DNA of 52,607 bases from an uncultured Woeseiaceae bacterium (GTDB lineage Bacteria > Pseudomonadota > Gammaproteobacteria > Steroidobacterales > Woeseiaceae). The DNA lies in NCBI GenBank assembly GCA_902517795.1, contig CABYDR010000005.1:1-52607 (forward strand), read 5' to 3'. The translations under genes were made by a program, and so were the position numbers. Below, piece after piece: positions 1 to 10,026 of the stretch. Position 1 is the first letter of the stretch. Each line of letters opens with the position of its first letter. A model generated the notes under the pieces. It did not search any database. It was not told where the DNA came from and worked only from the letters and a program-made list of their open reading frames with translations.

Positions 1-38
1 AACAGTATTGCGTCTTTGTTTAAGTTGGGTTAAGTTAA

Positions 39-54
39 ACACAACATATTGTGT
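39..54 (+). promoter_or_regulatory. NrdR box upstream of nrdJa
   Basis: The 16-base site acacaacatattgtgt has perfect 6-base inverted arms (acacaa/ttgtgt). It differs from the NrdR-box consensus acaCwAtATaTwGtgt at one position (c for t at base 7). NrdR represses ribonucleotide reductase operons, and the site lies about 80 bases before the nrdJa start. NrdR boxes usually come in tandem pairs about three helical turns apart; I do not see a second good copy, so a partner may lie upstream of the window. Confidence 0.75.
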
Positions 55-136
55 TTTAGATTTTATTCAAATTTTACAAAAAATACACATAAAATTGTCT
101 TAAATTCTTTCTTATTTACTTGGTAAAACGATAAAA

Positions 137-2296
137 ATGGGCTCAGCAGTCAAAAACAAAGAAGACCAGAAAAGTTCACTTGCAGTAGATCTCCAGTCAA
201 CTTCTCTCGATATATGGCAGACAAAATATCAACTTAAGTCGAAAGATGGCTCAAAAATAGACAAAAATATTGACGATACATACATGAGACTCGCACGTGC
301 TCTCTCTGATGTAGAAAAAGAAACTGACAAAGAGAAATACTATGACAAATTCTTGTGGGCATTGAGAGCGGGAGCCATTCCAGCTGGAAGGATTGTTTCA
401 AATGCAGGCGCCGAAGAACATAAACCTGCAACTTCTACTATCAATTGCACAGTATCAGGTACAGTGTCTGATTCAATGGACAATATTCTTGATAAAGTTC
501 ATGAAGCTGGTCTCACATTAAAAGCAGGTTGCGGTATTGGTTATGAGTTTTCTACTCTTAGGCCAAAGGGTGCTTATGTGTCAGGTGCCGGTGCTTATAC
601 ATCAGGGCCTCTCTCATTCATGGATATCTATGACAAGATGTGTTTTACGGTTTCCTCTGCTGGAGGAAGGCGAGGGGCACAAATGGGAACATTTGATATC
701 AGTCATCCTGATATCGTCGAGTTTATTCGTGCAAAACGTGAAGATGGCCGTTTGAGACAATTCAATCTCTCATTACTAATCACAGAAGAATTCATGGAAG
801 CGGTTAAAAATAATAAAGAGTGGGATCTGGCTTTCCCAATAACCCAAAAAGAGATAGATGAAGATGGCCTAGACATTAATGACAATTCAATTTTTGTATG
901 GCGTGAATGGCCAGAACAAAAGAATTACATAACAGATAATCAAGGTCTAGTCGCCTGCAAAATATATAAGAAAATGCCAGCTCAAAGAGTTTGGGATATC
1001 ATTATGACGTCAACCTATGATTACGCTGAACCAGGATTCGTCTTGATAGACAAGGTAAACCAAATGAACAACAATTGGTTTGCTGAAAATATCAGAGCGA
1101 CAAACCCATGTGGCGAACAACCACTTCCTCCTTATGGTTCATGTCTGCTTGGCTCAGTGAACTTAACTAAGTTTGTGACTGACCCTTTTACCGAAAACGT
1201 AAAATTTGATTGGGCTGAATTTAAGAAGGTTGTGAAAATATTCACAAGAATGCTCGATAATGTAGTTGAGATTAATGGCTTGCCGCTCTCACAGCAGCAA
1301 GGTGAGATCCTAAGAAAACGTCGTCATGGAATGGGATTCCTCGGCCTAGGATCTGCAATTACGATGCTCAGGATGAAATACGGGAGTGAGGAATCTGTTG
1401 ATTTTACTAAAGAAGTTTCCAAGCAGCTTGCTATGTCAGGTTGGGAGGCGTCTCTTGAGCTCGCCGAAGAAAAAGGACCGGCACCTATAATGAATGAAGA
1501 CTTTGAAGTAACACATGAAATGTTAAGAAAACGACCGAAAATGTTGGATGACGGTTTCAAGGTAGGTGATAAGGTAAAAGGACGAGTGCTTCACAGTCTT
1601 TATAGTAATTATATGCAGCGCATAGCAGATATAGATCCGGAACTTGTGCAAAAACTAGCAGAGAAGGGCTCTCGTTTTACACACCACAGTTCTATAGCGC
1701 CCACAGGAACTATTGCACTCTCGCTTGCAAATAATGCGAGCAATGGCATTGAACCAACATTTGCACATCACTACTTCAGGAATGTAATCCGTGAGGGAAA
1801 GAAGACCAAAGAAAAAGTAGACGTTTTTTCATACGAGCTTTTAGCTTATAGGGCAATCATCAATGATCAGGCTATGCCCAGCATAACAGATCCTGATGAC
1901 CAGAATAAACTGCCGGATTATTTTGTAACTGCAGAGACCATTTCACCAAAGGAGCATGTCGATATTCAGGCAGCGTCACAATATTGGATTGATTCTTCAA
2001 TATCAAAAACTGCGAATGTTCCGACAGATTTCCCTTACGAAGATTTTAAAGATATTTATCTGTATGCCTATGAACAAGGTCTCAAGGGCTGCACAACATT
2101 TAGATTTAATCCAGAAGCATTTCAAGGTGTTCTCGTTAAAGAGGATGATCTCAAGAATACCTCATATTCATTTACACTTGAAGATGGAAGTGAGGTCGAG
2201 TTTAAAGGTGACGAAATGATTGAGTATGACGGCGAGGTTCACTCTGCTGCAAATTTGTTTGATGCCTTAAAAGAAGGTTATTACGGTAAATTCTAG
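137..2296 (+). CDS. nrdJ: Adenosylcobalamin-dependent (class II) ribonucleotide reductase, catalytic subunit NrdJa
   Basis: Makes deoxyribonucleotides from ribonucleotides using a B12-generated radical. The 719-aa protein holds the catalytic barrel: C104 (STINC), the thiyl loop NPCGE with N323, C325 and E327, and C336. C325 and C336 are 11 residues apart, as in the Thermotoga enzyme, so C104/C336 should be the redox pair. A PTGT loop follows near residue 535. The chain lacks the C-terminal cysteine-rich tail of full-length NrdJ; that tail is in the next gene, as in the split NrdJab of Pseudomonas aeruginosa. A NrdR box lies upstream. Dependence on cobalamin is inferred from the family. Confidence 0.95.
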   Translation: MGSAVKNKEDQKSSLAVDLQSTSLDIWQTKYQLKSKDGSKIDKNIDDTYMRLARALSDVEKETDKEKYYDKFLWALRAGAIPAGRIVSNAGAEEHKPATSTINCTVSGTVSDSMDNILDKVHEAGLTLKAGCGIGYEFSTLRPKGAYVSGAGAYTSGPLSFMDIYDKMCFTVSSAGGRRGAQMGTFDISHPDIVEFIRAKREDGRLRQFNLSLLITEEFMEAVKNNKEWDLAFPITQKEIDEDGLDINDNSIFVWREWPEQKNYITDNQGLVACKIYKKMPAQRVWDIIMTSTYDYAEPGFVLIDKVNQMNNNWFAENIRATNPCGEQPLPPYGSCLLGSVNLTKFVTDPFTENVKFDWAEFKKVVKIFTRMLDNVVEINGLPLSQQQGEILRKRRHGMGFLGLGSAITMLRMKYGSEESVDFTKEVSKQLAMSGWEASLELAEEKGPAPIMNEDFEVTHEMLRKRPKMLDDGFKVGDKVKGRVLHSLYSNYMQRIADIDPELVQKLAEKGSRFTHHSSIAPTGTIALSLANNASNGIEPTFAHHYFRNVIREGKKTKEKVDVFSYELLAYRAIINDQAMPSITDPDDQNKLPDYFVTAETISPKEHVDIQAASQYWIDSSISKTANVPTDFPYEDFKDIYLYAYEQGLKGCTTFRFNPEAFQGVLVKEDDLKNTSYSFTLEDGSEVEFKGDEMIEYDGEVHSAANLFDALKEGYYGKF

Positions 2297-2322
2297 CCAG
2301 AATTGAACAAAAGAATATTTAT

Positions 2323-3027
2323 ATGAAAAAAATTGAAAAAAAAATAGTAGGTTACTCTGTAAGCCAGCCATCTCAAAATTCTGATTCTAAAAAAAACACA
2401 CAAAAAGAAGAACCTAGGGAGCATCGAGCCGAAGTAATTCGTATGCATGAAAAGCTTGAGCGGCCTGAAATACTGGTTGGCTCAACTTACAAAGTCAAAA
2501 CACCAATCTCTGATCATGCAATGTATGTCACAATCAATGATATTGTCCTGAATAAAGATACTGATGATGAGAAAAGAAGACCATTTGAGATATTCATTAA
2601 TTCAAAAAATCTTGATCATTATCAATGGATTGTCGCACTAACGAGAGTTATATCTGCAGTATTTAGAAAAGGCGGTGATGTTACTTTCTTGGTTGATGAG
2701 CTAAAAGCTGTTTTTGATCCGAGAGGAGGTTATTGGCAACCAGGCGGCAAATTCATGCCTTCTATTATTGCTGAGCTTGGCTATATAGTTGAGAAGCATC
2801 TCATATCTATTGGGTTGCTTTCAACCACTGAACTTGATGAGCATCAGAAAGAGCTTCTTAATCAAAAACGTGAAGAATTCGAGAATGCAAAAAAACAACA
2901 GGATGCATTTTCAAAATCTGATTATCCTGATGGTGCACAACTATGTGCAAAATGTAATGATACGGCTGTAATAATGCTTGATGGTTGTATGACTTGCCTG
3001 GCATGTGGCGACTCTAAATGCGGTTAA
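2323..3027 (+). CDS. nrdJb: Class II ribonucleotide reductase C-terminal subunit NrdJb
   Basis: This 234-aa protein corresponds to the C-terminal part of full-length NrdJ and matches the separate NrdJb chain known from Pseudomonas. It begins with a charged linker, continues with a conserved middle domain (TYKVKTP, YVTIND, DPRGGYW), and ends in a cysteine cluster: CAKC, then CMTCLAC and SKCG. Such tails bind zinc and pass electrons to the active-site disulfide. It lies 26 bases after nrdJa in a different frame, so a single in-frame stop cannot explain the split. Only a weak Shine-Dalgarno is visible, so translation may be coupled to nrdJa. Confidence 0.88.
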   Translation: MKKIEKKIVGYSVSQPSQNSDSKKNTQKEEPREHRAEVIRMHEKLERPEILVGSTYKVKTPISDHAMYVTINDIVLNKDTDDEKRRPFEIFINSKNLDHYQWIVALTRVISAVFRKGGDVTFLVDELKAVFDPRGGYWQPGGKFMPSIIAELGYIVEKHLISIGLLSTTELDEHQKELLNQKREEFENAKKQQDAFSKSDYPDGAQLCAKCNDTAVIMLDGCMTCLACGDSKCG

Positions 3028-3284
3028 TAGCATAGATATAAAAAATATCTATCAGTTTTTGATTCATAAGGGCTGCTTCCTTATCCAGGCTTTATTTTCT
3101 TATAAGCTTTTTCACCAAGCGTAGCATCATATTAAGAGATCCAGATAGCTTTCAAATTAAGATAATTGAAGATAGCCTTAAAGACAAATATTAAAAATAC
3201 ATAAAGTATTCTGGTAGATTGATCGCTCAAAAAACAACATATTTATCGTGTTATTCATAACTTATCTTGTAGTAAGATATCAAT
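3028..3284. other. Intergenic stretch with no recognised feature
   Basis: These 257 bases separate nrdJb from hldE. They contain an AT-only inverted repeat (agatat/atatct) shortly after the nrdJb stop, followed by a short T run, which is too weak to call a terminator. There is no ORF of note and no tRNA-like fold. The hldE promoter is probably here, but no convincing -35/-10 pair stands out. Confidence 0.4.
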
Positions 3285-4691
3285 ATGATAAAAGTACCTA
3301 ATTTCAATAATATAACAATATCTGTGTTAGGTGATGTTATGCTTGACAGATACCTTTTCGGAAAAAGTGACAGAATTTCTCCTGAGGCGCCAGTCCCAAT
3401 TGTTAATATAAGTAAAACAGAAGTCCGTGCTGGTGGCGCTGCTAATGTTGCAGTCAATTTAAATCAACTAGGTATTCAAACAAATCTATTTGGATTGTTG
3501 GGTGATGATGAAGAAGGGCAAATTTTAGAAGATATTTTATCTAGAGCAGGCGTCAGTTGTCACTTAAAGAAAATAAAATCAACCAATACTACTGTAAAGA
3601 CAAGAATCCAAAGTAGAGGTCAGCAACTTATTCGTTTCGATAAAGATTCGTCCAACAACGAATCATTTTTTTCAGACAACGAAATAAATAATTTAATAAT
3701 CAACTCAAATGCTCTCATTATTTCAGATTACGAAAAAGGCGCGACTGTAGGAATAGAAAAGATTCTAAAATTTTGCCGAAAAAATAATGTCTTAACATTA
3801 TTGGATCCAAAAGGCCTAAGTTTTAAAAAATATAAATTTGCTGATATCTTAACGCCAAATGAGAATGAATTTGAAGCTGTGGTAGGAAAATGCAGAGATG
3901 AAAATGAAATGGTAAATAGATCTGCTAAGCTCATAAGTGATTTACGATTAAAAGCTATTTTAATTACAAGAAGCCACAAGGGTATGCTTTTGGTAACAGA
4001 AGATGGTGACTTCAGTCATCTCCAAACAGAAGCAAGAGACGTTTATGATGTTACAGGCGCTGGTGATACTGTCATCTCTGTTCTGGCAGCATCTATCGCA
4101 GCAGGAGAGAAAATTATAGATGCAGCGAAATTATCTAACATTGCTGCCGGTATCGTAGTTAGTAAAATTGGCGTTGAACCTGTTAGCCTCAGTCAACTAA
4201 ATAATAAGATCAATCAAAAAAAACAGAGTGGCATATGCTCTATAGAAGAGATTGAAAATATCTCAAAGATAGCTAGAGAAAATGGTGGAAAAATAGTCAT
4301 GACAAACGGTTGTTTTGACATATTGCATGCAGGGCACATCAAATATCTTGAGGAAGCGAAGGCTTTAGGTGGCACACTTATCATTGCCATCAATGACGAT
4401 GAGTCAGTTGTAAGACTAAAAGGTAAGCATCGGCCAATTAATCCATTGAGTGACAGAATGAAAGTTTTAGATGGGTTGACCTCCAGTGATTTTATAGTTC
4501 CTTTTGAGGAAGACACACCAATAGAATTAATAAATATAATTAAACCTGATATTTTGGTTAAGGGCGGTGATTACTCAGTCAATGATGTAGTTGGATCTGA
4601 TGAGGTAAGAGAATATGGTGGTGATGTAAAAATATTAAGTTATTTGGATGGTTATTCTTCTAGTAAAATCATTGAAAAACTTAAAATATAG
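3285..4691 (+). CDS. hldE: Bifunctional heptose 7-phosphate kinase / heptose 1-phosphate adenylyltransferase
   Basis: Catalyses two steps in making ADP-heptose for the LPS inner core. The 468-aa protein has an N-terminal PfkB/ribokinase domain (about residues 1-315) with GAGD at 258-261, and a C-terminal cytidylyltransferase-like domain with NGCFDILHAGH (HxGH at 348-351). This is the full-length fused form found in E. coli. It is followed 33 bases later by waaA, giving a small LPS inner-core pair. Heptose synthesis implies the cell makes a conventional LPS core. Confidence 0.96.
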   Translation: MIKVPNFNNITISVLGDVMLDRYLFGKSDRISPEAPVPIVNISKTEVRAGGAANVAVNLNQLGIQTNLFGLLGDDEEGQILEDILSRAGVSCHLKKIKSTNTTVKTRIQSRGQQLIRFDKDSSNNESFFSDNEINNLIINSNALIISDYEKGATVGIEKILKFCRKNNVLTLLDPKGLSFKKYKFADILTPNENEFEAVVGKCRDENEMVNRSAKLISDLRLKAILITRSHKGMLLVTEDGDFSHLQTEARDVYDVTGAGDTVISVLAASIAAGEKIIDAAKLSNIAAGIVVSKIGVEPVSLSQLNNKINQKKQSGICSIEEIENISKIARENGGKIVMTNGCFDILHAGHIKYLEEAKALGGTLIIAINDDESVVRLKGKHRPINPLSDRMKVLDGLTSSDFIVPFEEDTPIELINIIKPDILVKGGDYSVNDVVGSDEVREYGGDVKILSYLDGYSSSKIIEKLKI

Positions 4692-4724
4692 TGATGTGAT
4701 AATTGCATATCATAGGCTTATAGT

Positions 4725-6011
4725 ATGAACAAATTGATGCGCTTGATGTACCACGCATTAACATATATCTTGCTGCCTTTCTTGATATTTTTCTGGCTTG
4801 TAAAAAGCCTTTTAAATAAATCATATCTGGACCGTCTTACGCAAAGATTTGGATTTGGTTATCCAAAACTGAATTCAGGTTCAATCTGGATACATGCGGT
4901 TTCAGTAGGAGAAGTTCAAGCCTCAATCCCACTTGTGAATGAGCTGAAACATCATTATCCTTATAAGGAAATAATAATTACTACTGTCACTCCGACAGGT
5001 TCAAAGCAAGTAAAGAATATATTTAAGGGCGCAGTAAAAACTTCATATATCCCTTTCGAAATAAACTTTGCCATTAAGAATTTCTTTAATTTAATTAACC
5101 CATCTGTTGCTTTGATAATGGAAACTGAGATATGGCCAAATTTATATAAAGAATGCGGTAGTAGAGGGATTCCATTAATTTTAGTCAGTGCGCGTATATC
5201 TGAAAAATCTCTAATAAATTATAAGCGTTTTTTACCTCTTTTCAGAGATACCTTATCTCATGGAATTCTGATTGCTGCTCAGAGTCAGATCGATGCTGAC
5301 CGTTTTTTGACTCTTGGTGCCAGCAAAGACAGAACATGGATAATGGGTAATATAAAATTCGATTTTAAATTACCAGAGGAGATACTAACAAAAGCAAAAA
5401 TCCATAGATCAAAGATATTTCCCAGAAGAAAAATTTGGATAGCTGCAAGTACCCATGATCATGAAGAGGAGATTATTCTTGAGGCACATAAAAAAATTTC
5501 TAAGAAAATAGGAAATATACTCTTAATTCTTGTTCCTAGGCATCCAGAAAGATTCGCAAAAATAACTCAGATATTAAAAGAAGACAAATGGAAATACTCA
5601 AAAAAATCAGATGACCAGGATATTCCAGAGAGTTGTCAAGTCATACTGATAGATACAATTGGCGAATTGTTGTTTTTTTATGCATGCAGTGACGTTGCAT
5701 TCGTAGGCGGAAGTCTTTTACCAGTAGGGGGTCATAATCTACTGGAGCCTGCTGCTATTGGGTTACCTATTATCACTGGAGCTCATACATTTAATCAAAA
5801 AGAAATGACAGATCGGCTGGCTCAGGCGAATGCCCTGAGAATTGTTCATAATGCAAATTCTCTTTCTAGCGATGTTATCTTTTTTCTAACAAATGCTGAG
5901 GAATCAAAAAATGCTGGCCAGAGAGGAAAATTAATTGTTGAAAGCAATAAAGGCGCTATCAAAAGTCTGATGAAACGTCTGAGTATTATTATTGGTGAGG
6001 AAACTCAATAA
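4725..6011 (+). CDS. waaA: 3-deoxy-D-manno-octulosonic acid (Kdo) transferase
   Basis: Adds Kdo to lipid A at the inner face of the cytoplasmic membrane. The 428-aa protein has an N-terminal hydrophobic anchor (about residues 8-28), the GT-B N-domain with the catalytic Glu in HAVSVGE (E63), VSARIS near residue 160, and the C-domain signature GGSLLPVGGHNLLEP. Length is normal for WaaA. It lies downstream of hldE. Its stop codon abuts the tolC stop codon on the other strand with no bases between, so no separate terminator fits. Confidence 0.95.
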   Translation: MNKLMRLMYHALTYILLPFLIFFWLVKSLLNKSYLDRLTQRFGFGYPKLNSGSIWIHAVSVGEVQASIPLVNELKHHYPYKEIIITTVTPTGSKQVKNIFKGAVKTSYIPFEINFAIKNFFNLINPSVALIMETEIWPNLYKECGSRGIPLILVSARISEKSLINYKRFLPLFRDTLSHGILIAAQSQIDADRFLTLGASKDRTWIMGNIKFDFKLPEEILTKAKIHRSKIFPRRKIWIAASTHDHEEEIILEAHKKISKKIGNILLILVPRHPERFAKITQILKEDKWKYSKKSDDQDIPESCQVILIDTIGELLFFYACSDVAFVGGSLLPVGGHNLLEPAAIGLPIITGAHTFNQKEMTDRLAQANALRIVHNANSLSSDVIFFLTNAEESKNAGQRGKLIVESNKGAIKSLMKRLSIIIGEETQ

Positions 6012-7406
6012 TTATTTAATTATATCCTCAGGTGTATCTCTTTCTTTGAACCACTGATCAATTTCCTCTAGATCCTGAACACGAAGTGTTCCTGCTGCTC
6101 TTTTTAAATAAAAGACATTTGCAATATAGTCGTACCTGCTTTTTGAATAGTTTTGTATGGCATTTTCAAGGGCAAATTGAGAATTTAGAACATCTACAAT
6201 TGTTCTTGTACCAACGTTAAAACCAGCTTGTGTAGCCTCAAGTGCAGTTCGACTTGATACCACTGCTTGTTTAAAAGCATTTACACGACTTATCTCAGAG
6301 GTTACACCCAGATAAGCATCTCGAGTTTCTCTTTCAGTTTCTCTGGCAATTCGTTGTAGTTTTTCTCTGCTAGCACGATGAAGATAAACAGCTTCTTGAA
6401 CTTTTGATGAAGTCATTCCACCAGAATATATTGGTATAGAGAGCTGAATATAGACTGAGTCACTCTGATTGCTAACACTCAGGTCTGGAAAATTGATCGC
6501 GTTTCTGATTTGATCTTCATTATCAGTATTTTGCTTGCCTATATTTGCACCAAGATTTATAGATGGGTAGTGACCTGTCCTTTGGTAAGAAATTTCATGG
6601 CGTGCAATCTCCTCCTCAAATCTATTGGAGATTAGAGAGAGATTCTGTTGCATCGCAGATGCAATCCAATCATTCTCAATACTAGGATTAGGTGGTAATA
6701 ATGGCAGATCTTCATCAGGTGCATCGAGATTTGGCAGGTATGCTCCTGTAATCTCTCTGAGGAGTTCTCTCGCATTAGCTAATGATCTCTTTGCATTAAT
6801 TTCATTTGCTACACTTTGATCAAATGCAGCCTGAGATTCTTGGACATCTGTAATCGCTATTAATCCAACTTCATAACGTTGTTTTGCTTGTTCAAGTTGT
6901 CGCGATATAGCAAGTTTGTTGCTATTTAGTGATACTAGATTATCTTCTGCAGCAAGAACATTCAGGTATCTAGTAACTACTCTGATAATTAGGTCCTGTT
7001 GTTGAATCTCATAATCAATTTCTGCTTTTGCGGATCGCTTACCTGCTTGCTTTAGATTCACCCATTTTCCCCACTCAAACAATGTCTGATTTAATTGTAA
7101 CTGCCATCCAGTAGATAATGTTTTTGATTCCGTGTTAACCGCACCTACTTCTCCGGTTATATTTGATTCTATAGTGGAGCCATCGTAATTTGATATCGTG
7201 TAGCGACTTCCAATACCAAGCTCAGGTAAAAGCCTACTGCGTGCTTGCATCTCTCCCTCTAAAGCTGCCAGACGTCTTGACTCTGCCTCATGAATTAAGG
7301 GGTCGCTTTGTAACGCTCGTTGGTACACCTCCAGAAGAGATGCTGATGAAGCAGGCTCTATTACAAAAGAAGCCAAAACGAGTATATAAAAAGTTTTTCT
7401 ATTCAT
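6012..7406 (-). CDS. tolC: TolC-type outer-membrane efflux/secretion channel
   Basis: Forms the trimeric outer-membrane duct for RND and ABC efflux pumps and type I secretion. The 464-aa protein starts with a signal peptide cleaved about residue 22 (EPASSA), then shows the internally duplicated alpha-helical OEP repeats (e.g. VGLIAITDVQESQ and the parallel VGTRTIVDVLNSQ, the classic paired motifs). The length fits TolC. A rhodanese gene lies 29 bases upstream on the same strand, so the two are probably co-transcribed. No pump genes are nearby, consistent with a shared general channel. Confidence 0.93.
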   Translation of the reverse strand: MNRKTFYILVLASFVIEPASSASLLEVYQRALQSDPLIHEAESRRLAALEGEMQARSRLLPELGIGSRYTISNYDGSTIESNITGEVGAVNTESKTLSTGWQLQLNQTLFEWGKWVNLKQAGKRSAKAEIDYEIQQQDLIIRVVTRYLNVLAAEDNLVSLNSNKLAISRQLEQAKQRYEVGLIAITDVQESQAAFDQSVANEINAKRSLANARELLREITGAYLPNLDAPDEDLPLLPPNPSIENDWIASAMQQNLSLISNRFEEEIARHEISYQRTGHYPSINLGANIGKQNTDNEDQIRNAINFPDLSVSNQSDSVYIQLSIPIYSGGMTSSKVQEAVYLHRASREKLQRIARETERETRDAYLGVTSEISRVNAFKQAVVSSRTALEATQAGFNVGTRTIVDVLNSQFALENAIQNYSKSRYDYIANVFYLKRAAGTLRVQDLEEIDQWFKERDTPEDIIK

Positions 7407-7435
7407 TAATTTATTGATTGGTAGAAAATAGGAAA

Positions 7436-7756
7436 TTAGTATTTTTGTATTTTTTTATCCACTGTATCCGACCATTTGTTTATTCCCCCCTCGATATTTG
7501 CGACATCTGTAAATGATCTACTCACTAAAAATTTTGCTATTTCAGCACTTCTGATACCAGATCTACATAACACTGCAATAGGTTTTTCTTTATTAAGTTC
7601 ATCTATCCGTGATCTTACATCATTCATTGGAATGAAAATAGAGTTTGGGAGTTTTGCAATTTCAATTTCTTCCTTTTCTCTAACATCGAGCAGTTGCCAG
7701 TTATTTTTTTTGCTTCTAATATCAAAAAACTCTCTTGGCGTGATTTTTTTGTACAA
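7436..7756 (-). CDS. Single-domain rhodanese (sulfurtransferase)
   Basis: A 106-aa protein made of one rhodanese domain. LLDVREKEE is the conserved entry motif and CRSGIRS is the six-residue active-site loop with C64. Loops of this length fit sulfur transfer (GlpE/PspE-like) rather than the longer Cdc25-type phosphatase loop. There is no signal peptide, so it should act in the cytoplasm. It lies upstream of tolC with a 29-base gap. The physiological acceptor cannot be inferred, so I leave the symbol blank. Confidence 0.88.
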   Translation of the reverse strand: MYKKITPREFFDIRSKKNNWQLLDVREKEEIEIAKLPNSIFIPMNDVRSRIDELNKEKPIAVLCRSGIRSAEIAKFLVSRSFTDVANIEGGINKWSDTVDKKIQKY

Positions 7757-7843
7757 AATAGTTACCCTTCAAAATATTGTTTCATTTAAATTTTAATTCT
7801 TTTCTGATAAGTATTCAGATAAGAAATGTAAATAATGGTAACG

Positions 7844-7873
7844 AAAAAAAACCGCCAAAAGGCGGTTTTTTTT
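7844..7873 (-). terminator. Rho-independent terminator downstream of hppA
   Basis: A perfect 13-bp stem (a8-ccgcc / ggcgg-t8) closes a four-base aaaa loop. It is a symmetrical stem with a U tract in either direction, placed just after the hppA stop codon. Since the rhodanese gene beyond it is also on the minus strand, the element should end hppA transcripts before rhodanese-tolC. Confidence 0.9.
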
Positions 7874-7884
7874 GATTAATTAAC

Positions 7885-9924
7885 TTACATCAGCGGAACA
7901 ATTAATAATGCTACTATGTTAATTATTTTAATCAGAGGATTAATAGCAGGACCTGCTGTGTCTTTGTATGGATCACCAACGGTATCACCTGTTACAGCGG
8001 CTTTATGAGCATCTGATCCTTTACCTCCACAGTTTCCATCCTCAACGTATTTCTTAGCATTATCCCAAGCTCCCCCTCCAGTTGTCATTGAGATTGCAAC
8101 AAATAAACCTGTAAGAATGCTTCCAAGAAGCACTCCACCTAATGCCTCTGGACCGAGAATCAAGCCTACAGCAATTGGAACTAAAATTGGCAATAAGGAT
8201 GGCACAATCATTTCTTTAATAGCCGCTTTAGTCAAAAGATCTACAGCTTTATCGTATTCTGGTTTTTGAGTACCTTCCATGATGCCCGGCATGTCTTTGA
8301 ATTGTCTCCTTACCTCAGTAACAACTGAACTTGCTGCTCTACCAACTGCTTCCATAGCCATTGAACCAAAGATAAAAGGAACCAAACCGCCGAGGAATAA
8401 ACCAATAATTACGAGATGGTCTGATAAATCAAATGATACTAATATGTTATTTTTCTCCAGCGCATTGGTGTAATCAGCGAACAAAACAAGTGCAGCTAGA
8501 CCTGCCGATCCAATGGCATATCCTTTTGTAACTGCTTTTGTAGTGTTACCAACAGCATCTAATTGATCAGTAATATTTCGAACTTCGGAAGGAAGTTCAG
8601 ACATCTCTGCAATACCGCCAGCATTATCTGTTATTGGTCCAAAAGCATCTAAAGCTACGACCACACCAGTCATTGATAACATTGATGTCGCCGCTATCGC
8701 AATATTGTATAGCCCTGCCATAGCATCTCCATCGGGTGCCAATTCAAATGCTCCCCAGATGCTTGCACAAACAGCGATTACTGGCATAGCAGTTGATTTC
8801 ATTGAGATACCAAGACCAGCAATAATATTTGTTGCATCACCTGATAGTGATGCTTCTGCAATTTCTTGTACTGGTTTGTAATCAGTGCTGGTGTAATACT
8901 CTGTTATGATAACCATCGCAGCAGTCAATGCCAGCCCAATCAGAGCAGAACCATAAATACCTGAGGCATTTCCTGTCACACTCATCATCATGTTTGTGAT
9001 TGGGTAAAATGCAATTGCTGCCAGAACTCCGGCTACAATCATTCCCTTGTATAAAGCACCCATAACTTTTCCGCCATCTGATGTTTTGACAAAGAATGTA
9101 CCTATAATTGATGCCACGATGGAAATTGCCCCTAGTACAAGAGGATAAATTGACATGACGCTTCCATATTCGGTGGCTATAAGCGACCCGAGTAGCATCG
9201 TTGCAATAATTGTTACTGCATATGTTTCAAACAGGTCAGCAGCCATACCAGCACAATCACCAACATTGTCACCAACATTATCAGCAATTACTCCAGGATT
9301 TCTTGGATCATCTTCAGGTATTCCTGCTTCTACTTTACCCACTAAATCAGCACCGACATCTGCACCCTTTGTGAATATTCCTCCACCCAATCTTGCGAAT
9401 ATTGAGATGAGCGATCCACCAAAAGCAAGCCCTATAAGAGAATGGATGGCATCCTCAGATGTCATACCCATGTTCATAAGTATTAGGTAGTAACCAGCAA
9501 CTCCAAATAGACCTAAACCCACAACAAGTAGACCAGTTATCGCGCCGCCCTTAAAGGCAATGTTTAGGGCAGGATTGACACCAATTCTTGCTGCTTCCGC
9601 TGTTCTTACATTAGCCCTCACAGAGACAAACATTCCAATGTAGCCAGCCAAGGCTGAAAAGATTGCACCAATTGCAAAGCCAATACCTGTTGCAATATCA
9701 AGGTATACAGATAGCAGTATGAACAAAACCAGACCAACAATACCTATAGTCCTGTATTGTCTGTTCATGTATGCGTTAGCACCTTCTTGGATGAAGCCAG
9801 CAATTTGTTGCATTTTTTCATTACCTGCTGATTGTTTTACAATCCATTGAGCAGAAAAAATTCCATATAAAATTGCCAGTCCACCAGCTGAAATAGATAG
9901 CCATAGGGCGATATTGTCTGTCAT
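7885..9924 (-). CDS. hppA: Membrane-bound H+-translocating pyrophosphatase, K+-independent type
   Basis: Pumps protons using energy from PPi hydrolysis. The tracked ORF begins at a TTG four codons upstream, but those bases (ggagag) form the Shine-Dalgarno for the ATG at 9924, so I use that start (679 aa). There are about 16 membrane segments. The catalytic loop [13 protein letters not shown]...[12 protein letters not shown] spans residues 187-226. The [10 protein letters not shown] motif near residue 459 has Lys where K+-dependent enzymes have Ala, indicating the K+-independent class. It lies downstream of pfp (102-base gap) on the same strand; pfp and hpp are co-transcribed in some methanotrophs. 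A strong terminator follows. Confidence 0.95.
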   Translation of the reverse strand: MTDNIALWLSISAGGLAILYGIFSAQWIVKQSAGNEKMQQIAGFIQEGANAYMNRQYRTIGIVGLVLFILLSVYLDIATGIGFAIGAIFSALAGYIGMFVSVRANVRTAEAARIGVNPALNIAFKGGAITGLLVVGLGLFGVAGYYLILMNMGMTSEDAIHSLIGLAFGGSLISIFARLGGGIFTKGADVGADLVGKVEAGIPEDDPRNPGVIADNVGDNVGDCAGMAADLFETYAVTIIATMLLGSLIATEYGSVMSIYPLVLGAISIVASIIGTFFVKTSDGGKVMGALYKGMIVAGVLAAIAFYPITNMMMSVTGNASGIYGSALIGLALTAAMVIITEYYTSTDYKPVQEIAEASLSGDATNIIAGLGISMKSTAMPVIAVCASIWGAFELAPDGDAMAGLYNIAIAATSMLSMTGVVVALDAFGPITDNAGGIAEMSELPSEVRNITDQLDAVGNTTKAVTKGYAIGSAGLAALVLFADYTNALEKNNILVSFDLSDHLVIIGLFLGGLVPFIFGSMAMEAVGRAASSVVTEVRRQFKDMPGIMEGTQKPEYDKAVDLLTKAAIKEMIVPSLLPILVPIAVGLILGPEALGGVLLGSILTGLFVAISMTTGGGAWDNAKKYVEDGNCGGKGSDAHKAAVTGDTVGDPYKDTAGPAINPLIKIINIVALLIVPLM

Positions 9925-10026
9925 ATTACTCTCCAAGAGTTTTTATAATAATTAACACATTAATTAGGTTAAAAAAGTTTATAAATATAATCGAATACTA
10001 GTCTGAAGTATTTAAAAAAACCGCAA

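Noticed and set aside
3036-3060. Possible terminator after nrdJb
   Set aside because: The stem is only six A-T pairs with a weak T run; too unstable to call.
7476-7796. 106-aa plus-strand ORF the same length as the rhodanese
   Set aside because: Antisense frame of the rhodanese gene, whose active-site loop is clear on the minus strand.
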